A DNA stretch of 64,000 nt from Candidatus Tisiphia endosymbiont of Dioctria linearis (GCF_964026545.1 NZ_OZ032156.1:1116001-1180000); one strand, 5' to 3'. Counted from the stretch's first letter, positions 36,773 to 46,479 are shown. Notes: a model not told the origin generated them from the letters alone. Numbers and translations: made by a program.

Positions 36773-37642
36773 GTTCTGTTGACAAAAATTTTAACGTAAC
36801 CATATTAAAGTTCCAACGAAATTTAGAAAAGCTAAGAAAGTGGCTGGAGCCTTATCAAATCTAGAAAATATACGCCTAAAATGTTTGATTTTACCAAATA
36901 AGCACTCAATTAAATATCGTTCCTTATAAGTATGTTTATCATATTCACGTTGTACTTTACGGTTAGATTTTGGTGGTATAACAATCTCACACCCCTTATT
37001 TTCTAAACTTTCTACAAATGCACTACTATCGTATCCTTTATCGGCTATCACAGTCGTATTCTGAACATCTTGAGTAAGATTTCCCGCTTGAGTTATATCA
37101 TTTCTTTGCCCAGCAGTTAGTATAAACTTTAATGGATTACCAAGGGCATCAACAAGGGCATGAATTTTAGTACTAAAACCACCTCTACTTCTACCTAAAG
37201 CCGCTTCTTCTTGATTACCTTTGATATATCCAGATGAGCAAGCATGTGCTCTCACAATAGTTGCATCAATCATAATTGATTCCATATCTGCATCTACTTT
37301 AACATAATCCATTAAATCCTCCCATATACCTTTGTCAACCCATCTCTTAAATCTGCGATAAATACTGTACCAACAACCATAATCATCAGGTAGAAGACGC
37401 CATTGGCAACCTGTTCTAACAATAAACCATATTGCTTCAATAAAATGTCTCGTTTTTTCTTCATTCTTGTTGTGTATACCATTTCTTTCCTTAAAAAATG
37501 ATAAAATTACTTCCCATGCTTGTTCTTCTATGTAATACTTCATATTGGTAGTTCCTTTTTTTGATAACTAGAAACTACCATTTCTTCTTACTATGGCAAC
37601 TTTTTATTCCTCTTGCCTAACTATAATTTTTGTCAACAGAAC
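36773..37642 (-). mobile_element. IS5-family insertion sequence, 870 bp
   Basis: 18-bp terminal inverted repeats gttctgttgacaaaaatt at both ends and a CTAG flank on each side (36769-36772 and 37643-37646), the target duplication typical of this IS group. It carries a single intact transposase gene, so it may still be mobile. Confidence 0.92.
36791..37543 (-). CDS. IS5-family transposase
   Basis: 250 residues, uninterrupted. N-terminal DUF4096 domain (FIEAIWFIVRTGCQWRLLP, RRFKRWVDKGIW), then the DDE domain with IMIDATIVRAH, TVIADKGYDS and the Glu in RYLIECLFGKIKHFRRI. Full length for the family. It is inserted in the LRR gene. Confidence 0.95.
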   Translation of the reverse strand: MKYYIEEQAWEVILSFFKERNGIHNKNEEKTRHFIEAIWFIVRTGCQWRLLPDDYGCWYSIYRRFKRWVDKGIWEDLMDYVKVDADMESIMIDATIVRAHACSSGYIKGNQEEAALGRSRGGFSTKIHALVDALGNPLKFILTAGQRNDITQAGNLTQDVQNTTVIADKGYDSSAFVESLENKGCEIVIPPKSNRKVQREYDKHTYKERYLIECLFGKIKHFRRIFSRFDKAPATFLAFLNFVGTLIWLR

Positions 37643-37949
37643 CTAGTATGATTAACCCCTGAACACCTATATTATTATACCCAATATCTATATTAATCAC
37701 ATTATGATTATTCTCTAACAGTTCAATAAGCCGACTTAGCCCCTCAAGGTCAATATCGTTGTTGCAAAGACGTATTGCGGTTATAAGCTCATTATGTTCT
37801 AAAACTTTGCCAAGTATTTCAATTTCTTCTAAACCTATACGAACGTCGATAAGTTCTATATAAGTTATATTATTGCTCTGCAAAACTTCTCTAAGTATTT
37901 GTGCAGCAATATTAATGATATTATTTATTTTTCCATTTGTTGAATTATT

Positions 37950-38345
37950 TTGTTGTTGATTTTCATTATTAATTGTCATAGCATACCTCTGCTGTTTTCA
38001 GTGATGGAAATAGAAAGCTAGAGGTTAAAGGGTTAAACCTGCATAGTAAAATTTAACCTCTGAGCTTGATGCATGCCTTAATTAGCAGCATCATTCACAC
38101 AGATATCGCCATAATTCTTGACAGTACAGAGGATTTGCCAAGTTTTTAACAGATTTTTGTCCAACCTGATAAAGAGCTGCACAAATGAGACACTTAGATT
38201 GTGCTAATTAATAAAAGCAATTCTTAATTATAAAAATAAACAGAATATATAGTGTTTATTATACTAATAATAACACTAAAAAAACCTAAAACTACAGTAT
38301 TATCTGGCATCTAAGACTATTTTAGATATAATCTATAATAGAATA
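37950..38345 (-). repeat. Shared leader/promoter repeat, copy 2
   Basis: Near-identical to 35840-36245, including the codons for MTINNENQQQ and the agaggttaaa / tttaacctct hairpin. It drives the interrupted LRR gene. It ends just before the divergent dam gene at 38362, so it may also contain that gene's promoter. Confidence 0.85.
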
Positions 38346-38361
38346 TTTAATAAATAACTTT

Positions 38362-39159
38362 ATGTCAGTAACTATAGAAAAAACCCAACCATTCATCCAA
38401 TGGGTTGGTGGTAAAAGAAAAATTGTTGATCAATTAATTAAACATATTCCTTCAGGAGTAAGTAATTATTATGAACCATTTCTTGGCGGTGGTGCATTAT
38501 TTTTCCAAGTACGACACATGTTTAATAAATGCTATCTATCTGATATTAATCTTGACTTAGTGACGTCTTATAATGCGGTTAAAAAGAATCCACAAGCAAT
38601 AAGTAAGTTACTTGATTCACATCAAGCAAATCATTGCAAAGAATATTATTATCAAGTTAGAAGTGATAATAATAGTAACAATCCTAATGAAATTACTGCA
38701 AGATTTATCTATCTTAATAGATATTCCTTTAAAGGAATATATCGTATCAATATCAATGGTGAGCCATCTCAAGGCTTTTCTGGTAGAAACTATCATAAAT
38801 CTGACATTACTACTAGATTACAACAATGTAGCAGTCTGTTATCTAATACATCTATTTGTGCTATAGACTTTTCTTTTATTGAACCGCAGAAAAATGATTT
38901 TGTCTATTTCGATCCACCTTATCACCAGTCCGGTGAGAAATTTTATACTAGATTGCCATTTGATGAACAAGACCAAATGAGACTAAGAGATTTTGCTAAG
39001 GAATTAGATAGTAAAGGTGTTAAGTTTATGATTTCCAATAGTGATACGGAGTTTATTAAAAATTTGTACCAAGATTTTAACATTAATGTCATCCAAGTTA
39101 CCTATTCCATGCTACAACACAGAAAAACCTCTTATGAAGTAATTATTACAAATTATTAG
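38362..39159 (+). CDS. dam: Dam-type DNA adenine N6-methyltransferase
   Basis: 265 residues, D12 class (alpha group). Motif X/I: PFIQWVGGKRKIVDQL and YYEPFLGGGALFFQV. Motif IV: DFVYFDPPYHQSGE (DPPY). The C-terminus ends YSMLQHRKTSYEVIITNY, typical of Dam/DpnIIA, so GATC is the likely target. No partner restriction gene is adjacent, so it is an orphan methylase carried as cargo. It could affect regulation or protect against host or competitor nucleases. Confidence 0.93.
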   Translation: MSVTIEKTQPFIQWVGGKRKIVDQLIKHIPSGVSNYYEPFLGGGALFFQVRHMFNKCYLSDINLDLVTSYNAVKKNPQAISKLLDSHQANHCKEYYYQVRSDNNSNNPNEITARFIYLNRYSFKGIYRININGEPSQGFSGRNYHKSDITTRLQQCSSLLSNTSICAIDFSFIEPQKNDFVYFDPPYHQSGEKFYTRLPFDEQDQMRLRDFAKELDSKGVKFMISNSDTEFIKNLYQDFNINVIQVTYSMLQHRKTSYEVIITNY

Positions 39160-40579
39160 TTTTTAATTAATAACATTGTAATTATCATTCCAGCTAATTA
39201 ATTCTAAGCTACAATTTTGAGCTTGAAAGGCGGCTTGTAAATCTTGCACATAACGATCTCTGATGTAATAATCATAAAAAGCTGAAGTGGGTTTAAGAGT
39301 TACTTTTTTATTGATGTTATCTTCTTGCACCACTATTAATTTACTGAATGTAGCGATATCAACATATTTGTTGTATCGTTCAATTAAAAGTTTTCTAGCT
39401 TTATACCATATCGAATTAGGATTTAATTGCTTACTTAGCTCAAGCAAATAGGCTTGATTTTCATGTTTAGTATTATTTCCTTGTGTTGCTGGCATAGATC
39501 GCTTACATGGCATAATTTGTAACTTTGTTATTTTATTACCATACACTATTTGTACTTGCTGTAATATTTTAGTTTTAACATGTTCTGATAAGGCAATATC
39601 TTTTAATAATTTGAGCTGAATTTGCTCTTCTAGCACTTTACCAAATGCACAAGAAGTTAGTAATTGATAAGTTGTATCAGTATCGAAAACACCAGAAATT
39701 TTACGTTTTAATTGAGCTTGCTGGCTAGTATCAGTATTATATTCTATCTCCTGTAAGTATTGATCTTTAGTTTTATTTTCATCATTGGATTTAAATTGGA
39801 AATTGCCAGAATTAGCTTGAGTAGTTTCTCGTAGTTCATTGCTTAAAGCTTTAGCCATATAGCTCAATAGCACTTTTCTTGTGACCAAAATGATGATTTG
39901 AATATTCGTCAGCTAGCTTTAATAGCAACTTGTTAATAAAGTCTAAGTTAAATTCACGATTTGATTTAATCTGCAATAAATCAGCATCTTCTTGAGTTAG
40001 AGGATAAAAATCTGCTAATCTTTTTCTTTTGAACCAGCTATTTTTACGGTTTACAACTGGAATGCCTGAACTATTGGAGCAATTTGACTCTCCTACTGGC
40101 TGACGTTTCTGTGAGACTTGCTGAACAACTTTTTGTAATGTTGTACTGAGTGGCAAGGCATCTCTCATAGGATTTTCAACTTGTGCTTCATCTGATAATT
40201 CTTGTTCAAATTGTAAAATTTGCTCAATTTTTTGTTGTTGTAGTTGCTGGTTATCAATTTTATCACCATCAACTTGATTTTTTTCATTTTGAAAAATTTT
40301 AGATTTGTCATATCTAGATTTATTAGATATATCTTTATTATTATCTATATATATAGAGTGATCCAAACTTTTTTGGGGTTGAGCCAAAAATTCTTTTGGG
40401 TTAGCCCCAAAGTTTTTTTGAGTTGAGTGCAAAAATTTTTCATCTTCAGTAGAAATTTTTTGAGAATGAGGTTGGAAAATTCTTGCCAGTTTAATACAAG
40501 GGACATTACGGCACTTAATACCATATTTGACTATGGTTGCTTTACGAAGATCAATAAAGCCAGCTTTCTGCAACTCAAG

Positions 40580-41508
40580 TATAGTAAAGGCAGTTGAGTT
40601 ATGTTAGTGATTGTGATAATATAAAATGAAAAATGTCAACTAGCCCATACAGTATAGATTTAAGAGAAAAAGTAATAAAATATCTAGAAGCAGGAAATAG
40701 TCAAAGGTCAGCATCTAGAGTTTTTCAATTGAGCCCTACAACAGTAAATACATGGCATGTAAGGTATAAGAAAGAAGGTCATTATCAAGCAAGGAAGTAT
40801 AAAGGAGCAAAGCCTAGTATAGAAATGGATGATTTTATCAAGTATGTAGAAGAAAATCCTAATAGCAAAACGGAAGATATTGGTAAGAAATTTGGGATAA
40901 GCGCTAGTGGGGCAAGATATTGGCTAAGACAATTGGGATTTAGTTATAAAAAAAAGCCTTTACCTATGTGGAAGCTAATGCTGAAAAGCGATGTAAGTAT
41001 TTAGAAGATATCAAAGATCTAGCTACAGATGCGCTTGTGTATATAGATGAGAGCGGAATAGAGATGAACATTACCCAAGATAGAGGTTGGGGAAAGAAAG
41101 GTCAAACACTACAAGCAAAGAAGAGTGGGAAGTATTACCAAAGGACGAATATTATAGCAGGTTTGGTAGGTAATAAATCTATAGCCCCTTTTGTATTCAA
41201 TGGCACCTGTAATACCGAACTATTTAATAATTGGGTAGAGCAATTTTTGATAAAAGAGCTTATAGCTGGTCAAGTTGTGATTTTAGACAATGCTGCTTTT
41301 CATAAGTCTAAGAAGACTAAAGATTTAATAGAATCAGTAGGATGTAGGGTAATATTTTTACCACCTTACTCTCCTGACCTAAATCCAATAGAGAAATTTT
41401 GGGCTAATATGAAAAGGTGGATTAAACAAAAAATCGGGCTTTCACAAGAATTGTATAACACCATTTGTGCATTCTTTGCTGTAACATAACTTAACTGCTT
41501 TTACTATA
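40580..41508 (+). mobile_element. IS630-family element, copy B
   Basis: 929 bp with inverted ends tatagtaaaggcagttgag and complement of tatagtaaaagcagttaag, flanked by TA. It is the longer, better preserved copy; copy A at 1791-2718 has lost one G. It is inserted in the DnaA_N-like gene. Confidence 0.93.
40633..41489 (+). CDS. IS630 transposase, two frames joined by probable -1 frameshift
   Basis: Frame 1 (40633-41004) encodes the N-terminal helix-turn-helix. Frame 2 encodes the DDE domain (VYIDESGIEM, VILDNAAFHKS, NPIEKFWANMK). At the A8 run 40948-40955 a -1 shift turns YKKKPLPM into YKKKAFTYVEANAEKRC, the normal IS630 reading. The run is the same length in copy A. The fused product would have about 285 residues, usual for the family. 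This copy is probably functional. Confidence 0.88.
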
Positions 41509-41924
41509 AGCATTGTCTAACCCGTTCTTGGCAAACCCCTAGAGATTGTTCAAAGAAGTTATAAGTTTCCTGAAGTTCATATAAGCTATTATTATGATAG
41601 ATTTGTAAGCGAAATACGATCAAAGATAGGAGCTGCTTAGCAGTTTTACTTAAAACTTTACCATTATCGGAAGAAAGATCACTCCATTCAGGTGGCACAA
41701 AATTACCAACGAAATGGTAGAAGATAGTTTCAGTATTATTACTACTTTTGGTAGCAGACTTAGATAAGTTACAGCATATATGCAGCATATAGATTCCTTC
41801 TAAACATCATTATAGAAGGATTTTCAGGACAATTATACTGCTATTTTTACAGCATATATACAGCATAAAAATTTTTTATAAAAAAGCAGATTATTGCAAT
41901 ATAATGAAAAAGCTTTGAGGTAGG

Positions 41925-41999
41925 TGGTGCCGCTAGTAGGAATTGAACCTACGACCTCATCATTACCAATGGTGTGCTCTACCTCTGAGCTATAGCGGC
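41925..41999 (-). tRNA. tRNA-Thr (anticodon GGT)
   Basis: Acceptor GCCGCTA pairs with TAGCGGC, D-arm GCTC-AGAGGTA-GAGC, anticodon loop TTGGTAA (GGT), T-arm GTAGG-TTCAATT-CCTAC, and an encoded CCA (41925-41927). The anticodon stem CACCA/TGATG has one C-A mismatch at 29-41. The 3' end faces the mobile region, as expected if a RAGE integrated at this tRNA. Confidence 0.93.
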
Positions 42000-42134
42000 A
42001 TAGTTTTAGATTCTATAAAATATATGATCTTTTTGACATATTTTGTTTTATTGGTCAAGCAAAAATTTTAAAATTATTGAGCGTTTACGGTTTTTTGCTA
42101 TTTTCTTATAATGAATAAAAAATCTGCTTGCCAA

Positions 42135-42225
42135 ACGTCTATTAGCGAGACCACGTAGTGGTCGTGGCAATCCATTACTCTTGGTTGCATCAATGCTACT
42201 AAAGTAGTTTCTCGCTAATAGACGT
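42135..42225. repeat. Palindromic acgtctattagcgag repeat
   Basis: Starts acgtctattagcgag and ends ctcgctaatagacgt, with an inner ccacgtagtgg palindrome and the gcaatcca / ttgcatcaatgctactaaagtag block shared with the copies at 58131 and 61609. It lies between tRNA-Thr and the end of uvrC and may act as a terminator for either. Confidence 0.85.
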
Positions 42226-42281
42226 CGTGTACTTTAACTTTTTTTCCGTGAACGCTTACAGCGAGTTTTGCAAGAGGTCTA

Positions 42282-44240
42282 TTATTTATTATGTAACGAT
42301 GTAAAAATGTTTTTTGCAATGGTTTGGCTTATACCATTGACTTTAGATAATTCATCAATAGTGGCATCACATATTGCTTTATATGAGCCAAAATAATGTA
42401 ACAAGGCTTTCTTTCGGGTGACACCAATTGAATTTATGTCATCTAGACTAGAAACTTTAATGGCTTTGGAACGGCGTAGCCTATGGTTTTTTATAGCAAA
42501 ATTATGGGCTTCATCCCGCAAAATCTGTAAATATTTCATGACCGGAAGACTCTTATCAATTGTAAAAGCCTCTTTATCAGGCATATGGAATTGTTCGCAT
42601 CCAGCATTTCTGTCAGGTCCTTTTGACATACAAACAACTGGAATTTTAAGATCAAATTCTTTCATTATTTTTTGTACTACAGATAGATGCCCCTTGCCTC
42701 CATCGATAATCATTAAAGTTTTATAGTCAATTGATGAGAAGTTGGTACTTGCCTGCTCATTTGTTAGATGTTCTTTTTTTAATCTAGTAAATCTTCTTGT
42801 TAAGACGATTCTTAACATCTCATAATCATCACCCTGGGAATTCCCTTGGGGAATAGATATATTAAAAATTCTATATTCTTTTTTATCGAAACCTGATTGG
42901 TTAGCAACAATCATGCTACCTACGGCAAATGTTCCCATAATGTGACTATTATCATAAACTTCAATTCTATCTGGTATGGTAGGCAGATCGAATAATTGTT
43001 GTATTTGTTGAAAGATAATTTGATTTTTAGCAAATTGTTTTAAATGCTGATTAAGTGATAATTGGGCATTAAACTCAGCATTCTCTAATAATCTTATACT
43101 CGAATGCTTTGAAGAATTGGCTCCGCAAAACTTCGCATGTACGCTCCGCTCGCTCACCCCTTGTTTATTGTCCCCATTCTCCAGATCATTCGAGTATAGT
43201 CTGATGTTAAATTTACTATTCCTACTCAATTGTCTAATAGCCTTGGTTACTAATTCTAGATCAATGATAGGATGATTTATAATTATCTCACTCGGAATTT
43301 GAGCATTTTGATAAAATTGATTTATAAATTGTGTCAATATTTCTGATTTATTACTACCATCCGTATGAAACGGAAAGTACGCTATATTCCCATAAGACTG
43401 ACCAAATCTATATACAAATAGCTGAATACAATAATAATTATTCTTTTCAACAATAGCTATAACATCAGCGTTTTTAATAGAATTACTAGATAAAGTTGAT
43501 TTTAGTTGGATATAACTTAGTGCTTTTATTCGGTCTCGTATTTCGGCAGCTTCTTCAAAACGTAATTGTATACTTAATTCTTCCATTTTGTGAGATAAAG
43601 TTTTTTGTAATTCTTTAGTTTTACCATTTAAGAAATTTTTTACTTGGCATACTAGTTCACTATAATTTTCTTTACTAATTTTCTCAACACATGGGGCAGA
43701 ACATCGACCAATTTGGTACTGCAAACAAGGGCGTTTGCGATTGTTAAAATAATTATCACTACAAGATCGTAATTTAAAAATTTTCTGTAATTCTTTTAAG
43801 GTAGTATCGACTTGCTCTGAGGAAACAAATGGGCCAAAAAACTCACCACCAGATAAGTTCTTTCCTCTATATTTAATTAATTGCGGGTAATCAACATCTA
43901 AGCGTAATTTAATATAAGGAAAAGACTTATCATCTTTAAGTAATACATTAAACTTAGGTTGAAATTTTTTAATTAACTGGGCTTCGAGCAATAAAGCTTC
44001 AACCTCAGAATTAGTAACATTATACTCTAAATAATGCGTTAGAGAGATCATTAATATTGTTTTATTATCAAGATCGGTTTTAATATAGTTAGTAAGACGT
44101 TTTTTTAGATTCTTAGCTTTGCCCACATAGATAACTTGCCGATCAGCTTTCAGCATTTTATAAACTCCAGGCAGGCTGGGTGCATTCTCGAGGTGATATT
44201 TTATTAAATCACTACCTATAAGTTTAGAATTTTGTAACAT
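42282..44240 (-). CDS. uvrC: UvrC, excinuclease ABC subunit C
   Basis: 652 residues. GIY-YIG domain (PGVYKMLKADRQVIYVGKAKNLKKRL split as PGVYKM and VIYVGKAKNL), four Cys of the iron-sulfur/Zn region (CSDNYFNNRKRPCLQYQIGRC split; CSAPC), UVR motif RFEEAAEIRDRI, C-terminal RNase H-like nuclease (EVYDNSHIMG, IDGGKGHLS) and a terminal helix-hairpin-helix. It makes both incisions in nucleotide excision repair. A 33-residue palindromic-element insertion (about residues 348-381) lies between the UVR motif and the nuclease domain. The start overlaps the symporter stop by 17 bases. Confidence 0.96.
   Translation of the reverse strand: MLQNSKLIGSDLIKYHLENAPSLPGVYKMLKADRQVIYVGKAKNLKKRLTNYIKTDLDNKTILMISLTHYLEYNVTNSEVEALLLEAQLIKKFQPKFNVLLKDDKSFPYIKLRLDVDYPQLIKYRGKNLSGGEFFGPFVSSEQVDTTLKELQKIFKLRSCSDNYFNNRKRPCLQYQIGRCSAPCVEKISKENYSELVCQVKNFLNGKTKELQKTLSHKMEELSIQLRFEEAAEIRDRIKALSYIQLKSTLSSNSIKNADVIAIVEKNNYYCIQLFVYRFGQSYGNIAYFPFHTDGSNKSEILTQFINQFYQNAQIPSEIIINHPIIDLELVTKAIRQLSRNSKFNIRLYSNDLENGDNKQGVSERSVHAKFCGANSSKHSSIRLLENAEFNAQLSLNQHLKQFAKNQIIFQQIQQLFDLPTIPDRIEVYDNSHIMGTFAVGSMIVANQSGFDKKEYRIFNISIPQGNSQGDDYEMLRIVLTRRFTRLKKEHLTNEQASTNFSSIDYKTLMIIDGGKGHLSVVQKIMKEFDLKIPVVCMSKGPDRNAGCEQFHMPDKEAFTIDKSLPVMKYLQILRDEAHNFAIKNHRLRRSKAIKVSSLDDINSIGVTRKKALLHYFGSYKAICDATIDELSKVNGISQTIAKNIFTSLHNK
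43098..43197. repeat. Rickettsia palindromic element inserted in frame in uvrC
   Basis: 100 bases flanked by tactcgaatg and cattcgagta, with an inner caagaattgg-type arm and gcgagcggagcgtac block shared with 11225, 49330 and 59929. It keeps the uvrC frame open and adds roughly NGDNKQGVSERSVHAKFCG to UvrC. Confidence 0.88.
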
Positions 44241-45621
44241 AACCTAGCCTTTTTCTAAGTAACCCTATGCAAAAAACTAACAAACTACACATAGTACCAA
44301 TAAAGACACCCTTTAGTCGAAAATTACTAGCAAAAAAATATGTCCAAATGAAGAAAGAGGAGGCTCCACTTAATCCGCATAGAATCATCATTCTTTGTGT
44401 TATAGTGATGTTGAAAAAGGCAAATATTAGAGGAACTAATATTATTGGTCCCCAAGACCCGGTGATAAACACTACTAGATCAATTACATTATCAAATTTT
44501 AAAGCAATGATTATGGCAAAACTTCCGATTACAACATTAGTAATTCTAGTAATTAGCAATAATTTTTTTTGATTCTGTATTTTAAAAATAGGGTTCAACA
44601 AGTCTTTCACTAGAGCTATTGAGGTAACATTTAAATCAGAATCAGCAGTAGACATGACTGATGCAAGTAAGCCAATTATCACAAAGCCTTGTAACCCTGA
44701 AGGAACTATTTGATCAATTAGGTGTGGCAATGCTAAATTAGAAGAGTAGTCGGGGTAAAGATTATAGGCGATTAACCCATTTAAGGTTATAAATATTAAA
44801 AATACAGCATATATACTTGATTTTATATATATAGCATTACTAGTCTTTTTGGCATTATTGTTAATTAAAGCTCTTTGAATAAAAATAGGATATAAGTTCA
44901 TTACATAAAATCCTAGCATAGCGGTTATCGTATTAATAAATAGCTCACTGGCAAAATTATTATGATGGATAAAATATACTTTTTCAATAGGTAATTGGTT
45001 GATAAAATCACTAATACCAATTTTATTAAGACCACATATTGCAATAATTGGCAAAGCAATTATCATCGCGAAGAATTGTAGTAAATTAGTAAACATAATT
45101 GATTGTAACCCACCAATAGTTGTGTAGATAATAACAATCCCATAACTTAATAAAGTTCCTTCTAAGTAGTTAATTTTTAAAATATATTGAAAAATATATC
45201 CACTAACACTAATTTGGGCAGCAACAAAGCCTATAGATACCATAATAGTTGTGATACCGGCAATAAAACGTCCTGTTTCCCCATAATATTTTGCCATTAT
45301 ATCGCCGACACTTTCTGCTCCATAATGTTTAGTTATTTGGGGTACAAGATAAATAGCTATTAGTATATCGACTGGCAGAGAGAGTATCAGTCCATAACTA
45401 TACGATAAATCACCAGAAAAAGCTTTTTCCGCAATACCCAAAGTAGTAGCCCCGCCAACCGATGAAGTAAAAATAGTTGCAACTAATAATATCTTGCTAT
45501 TTTTAATCTTGTCTTGAACGGTAGCATAATTGGCAAAACCTCTAAGTCTAGATCTATAGTAGATACCAATAACAAGTATCGATATCAAATATAGTAATAC
45601 AATAATATTATCAATGGTCAT
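44224..45621 (-). CDS. Sodium:solute symporter family protein
   Basis: 465 residues with about 12-13 membrane segments and the SSS-family features: TSSVGGATTLGIAEKAF early, and GFVIIGLLASVMSTADSDLN, the conserved motif including the second Na+-site Ser/Thr pair. Rickettsial members are often called proline/pantothenate-like symporters, but substrate cannot be read from sequence. It lies directly upstream of uvrC with overlap, so the pair is co-transcribed. Confidence 0.88.
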   Translation of the reverse strand: MTIDNIIVLLYLISILVIGIYYRSRLRGFANYATVQDKIKNSKILLVATIFTSSVGGATTLGIAEKAFSGDLSYSYGLILSLPVDILIAIYLVPQITKHYGAESVGDIMAKYYGETGRFIAGITTIMVSIGFVAAQISVSGYIFQYILKINYLEGTLLSYGIVIIYTTIGGLQSIMFTNLLQFFAMIIALPIIAICGLNKIGISDFINQLPIEKVYFIHHNNFASELFINTITAMLGFYVMNLYPIFIQRALINNNAKKTSNAIYIKSSIYAVFLIFITLNGLIAYNLYPDYSSNLALPHLIDQIVPSGLQGFVIIGLLASVMSTADSDLNVTSIALVKDLLNPIFKIQNQKKLLLITRITNVVIGSFAIIIALKFDNVIDLVVFITGSWGPIILVPLIFAFFNITITQRMMILCGLSGASSFFIWTYFFASNFRLKGVFIGTMCSLLVFCIGLLRKRLGYVTKF

Positions 45622-45827
45622 TACTAATTATTTTTTGTTGAATTGAAACTCAAACATACTTCGTATAACCTGAATTAGGTTATATCTATAAATATAACAG
45701 ATTTTTTTGCTCCACTAATAGCTGTATTCATTATTTTTGTGATATTGCTTATTTTTTTCATTCCCTAACTTAGTACATTACTATTACCCATTCTTTAAAA
45801 GCTTATTCTTATCCCTGTAGTATTAGA

Positions 45828-46292
45828 TTATGAGAAATGATAAATACTACAAAAGCGTTTATTATCTTCGAGTATTTGTAGATGAATTTTAGTTATAGGT
45901 AGCGGTAATATTTCTTCAATTATTTCTGGCCATTCAATTAGACAAATATTGCCCTGCAAGGCTTCTTCTATACCTAGTTCATAAATTTCTTCTAAATAAT
46001 TTAAACGGTAGAGATCAAAATGATAAATCATAAATTTTGAAGTCTTGTAGATTTGTAGCAAATTAAAAGTAGGGCTGCTGATATTAGTATCAGATCCACA
46101 AAAATGCTTTATAATCTCTCGACAGATAAATGTTTTTCCACAACCTAAATCACCTGAAAAAGTTATAATTTTATTAGACTCTAAATTTTTAGCGATAGTT
46201 TGTGCAAACAATATAGAGTCTTGTTCATTATTTAAAATAACCGACTCTTTTTGAAACTTCATTAAGCCTTCAAATTTTGATGTTTTATCCAC
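45828..46292 (-). CDS. tsaE: TsaE, tRNA t6A biosynthesis ATPase
   Basis: 154 residues; the likely start may be a few codons in (MKFQKESVIL). Walker A FSGDLGCGKTFICREI, then SPTFNLLQIY, and the Walker B-like HFDLYRLNYLEEI, LIEWPEII, all standard TsaE motifs. It is needed with TsaB/TsaD for threonylcarbamoyl-adenosine on ANN-decoding tRNAs. Confidence 0.93.
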   Translation of the reverse strand: MDKTSKFEGLMKFQKESVILNNEQDSILFAQTIAKNLESNKIITFSGDLGCGKTFICREIIKHFCGSDTNISSPTFNLLQIYKTSKFMIYHFDLYRLNYLEEIYELGIEEALQGNICLIEWPEIIEEILPLPITKIHLQILEDNKRFCSIYHFS

Positions 46293-46479
46293 AACTAAGT
46301 ATAGTCTAACATATTAATCCTATAACATCAAATATTAACCGTGTTTATTCTAATTCCTCGATTCTGTTGAATTCAACTAACTCAATATCAATTTCAGATT
46401 TTGATGAAACAAGCTGATAACGCTCTATAGGGTGCTGAATTGTTTTATGATAATATAGTATAAAACATTTGAAAATTTA

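Larger units (their letters stand above)
36263..37979 (-). pseudogene. Leucine-rich-repeat protein, interrupted by an IS5-family element
   Basis: The N-terminal piece (37979-37647) and the C-terminal piece (36768-36263) are separated by the IS. Excising the IS with one CTAG copy restores the frame exactly: LIILDEFLENDKTIKQISLIGNDIGDEG, written here as joined LIILD and EFLEN. The restored protein has about 280 residues. It contains about six 28-residue RI/NLR-type LRR units (consensus NNITDKGAIILARLLKNN). Such LRR proteins are candidate effectors or protein-binding modules. An internal ATG allows a fragment from 36649. Broken in this strain unless the IS excises precisely. Confidence 0.85.
39163..41788 (-). 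pseudogene. DnaA_N-domain / winged-helix replication-like protein, interrupted by IS630 and frameshifted
   Basis: Three pieces on the minus strand. 41788-41509 ends GVCQERVRQC. Removing the IS and one TA gives QCLLELQKAGFIDLRK, a winged-helix motif, in frame with 40573-39851. A second break near 39874-39877 (run of four T on +) shifts frame. With one base fewer the reading is HFGHKKVLLSYMAKALSNE, continuing to 39163. The C-terminal region (SIWYKARKLLIERY, VDIATFSKL, then SAFYDYYIRDRYVQDLQAAF) resembles the DnaA N-terminal domain used in rickettsial plasmid and RAGE proteins. It may have been a replication initiator or regulator. The middle is low-complexity Gln/Asn/Lys. Confidence 0.75.

Noticed and set aside
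41954..41974. The C-A mismatch in the tRNA-Thr anticodon stem as a sign of a dead tRNA.
   Set aside because: All other arms and CCA are intact and single mismatches are common in reduced genomes.
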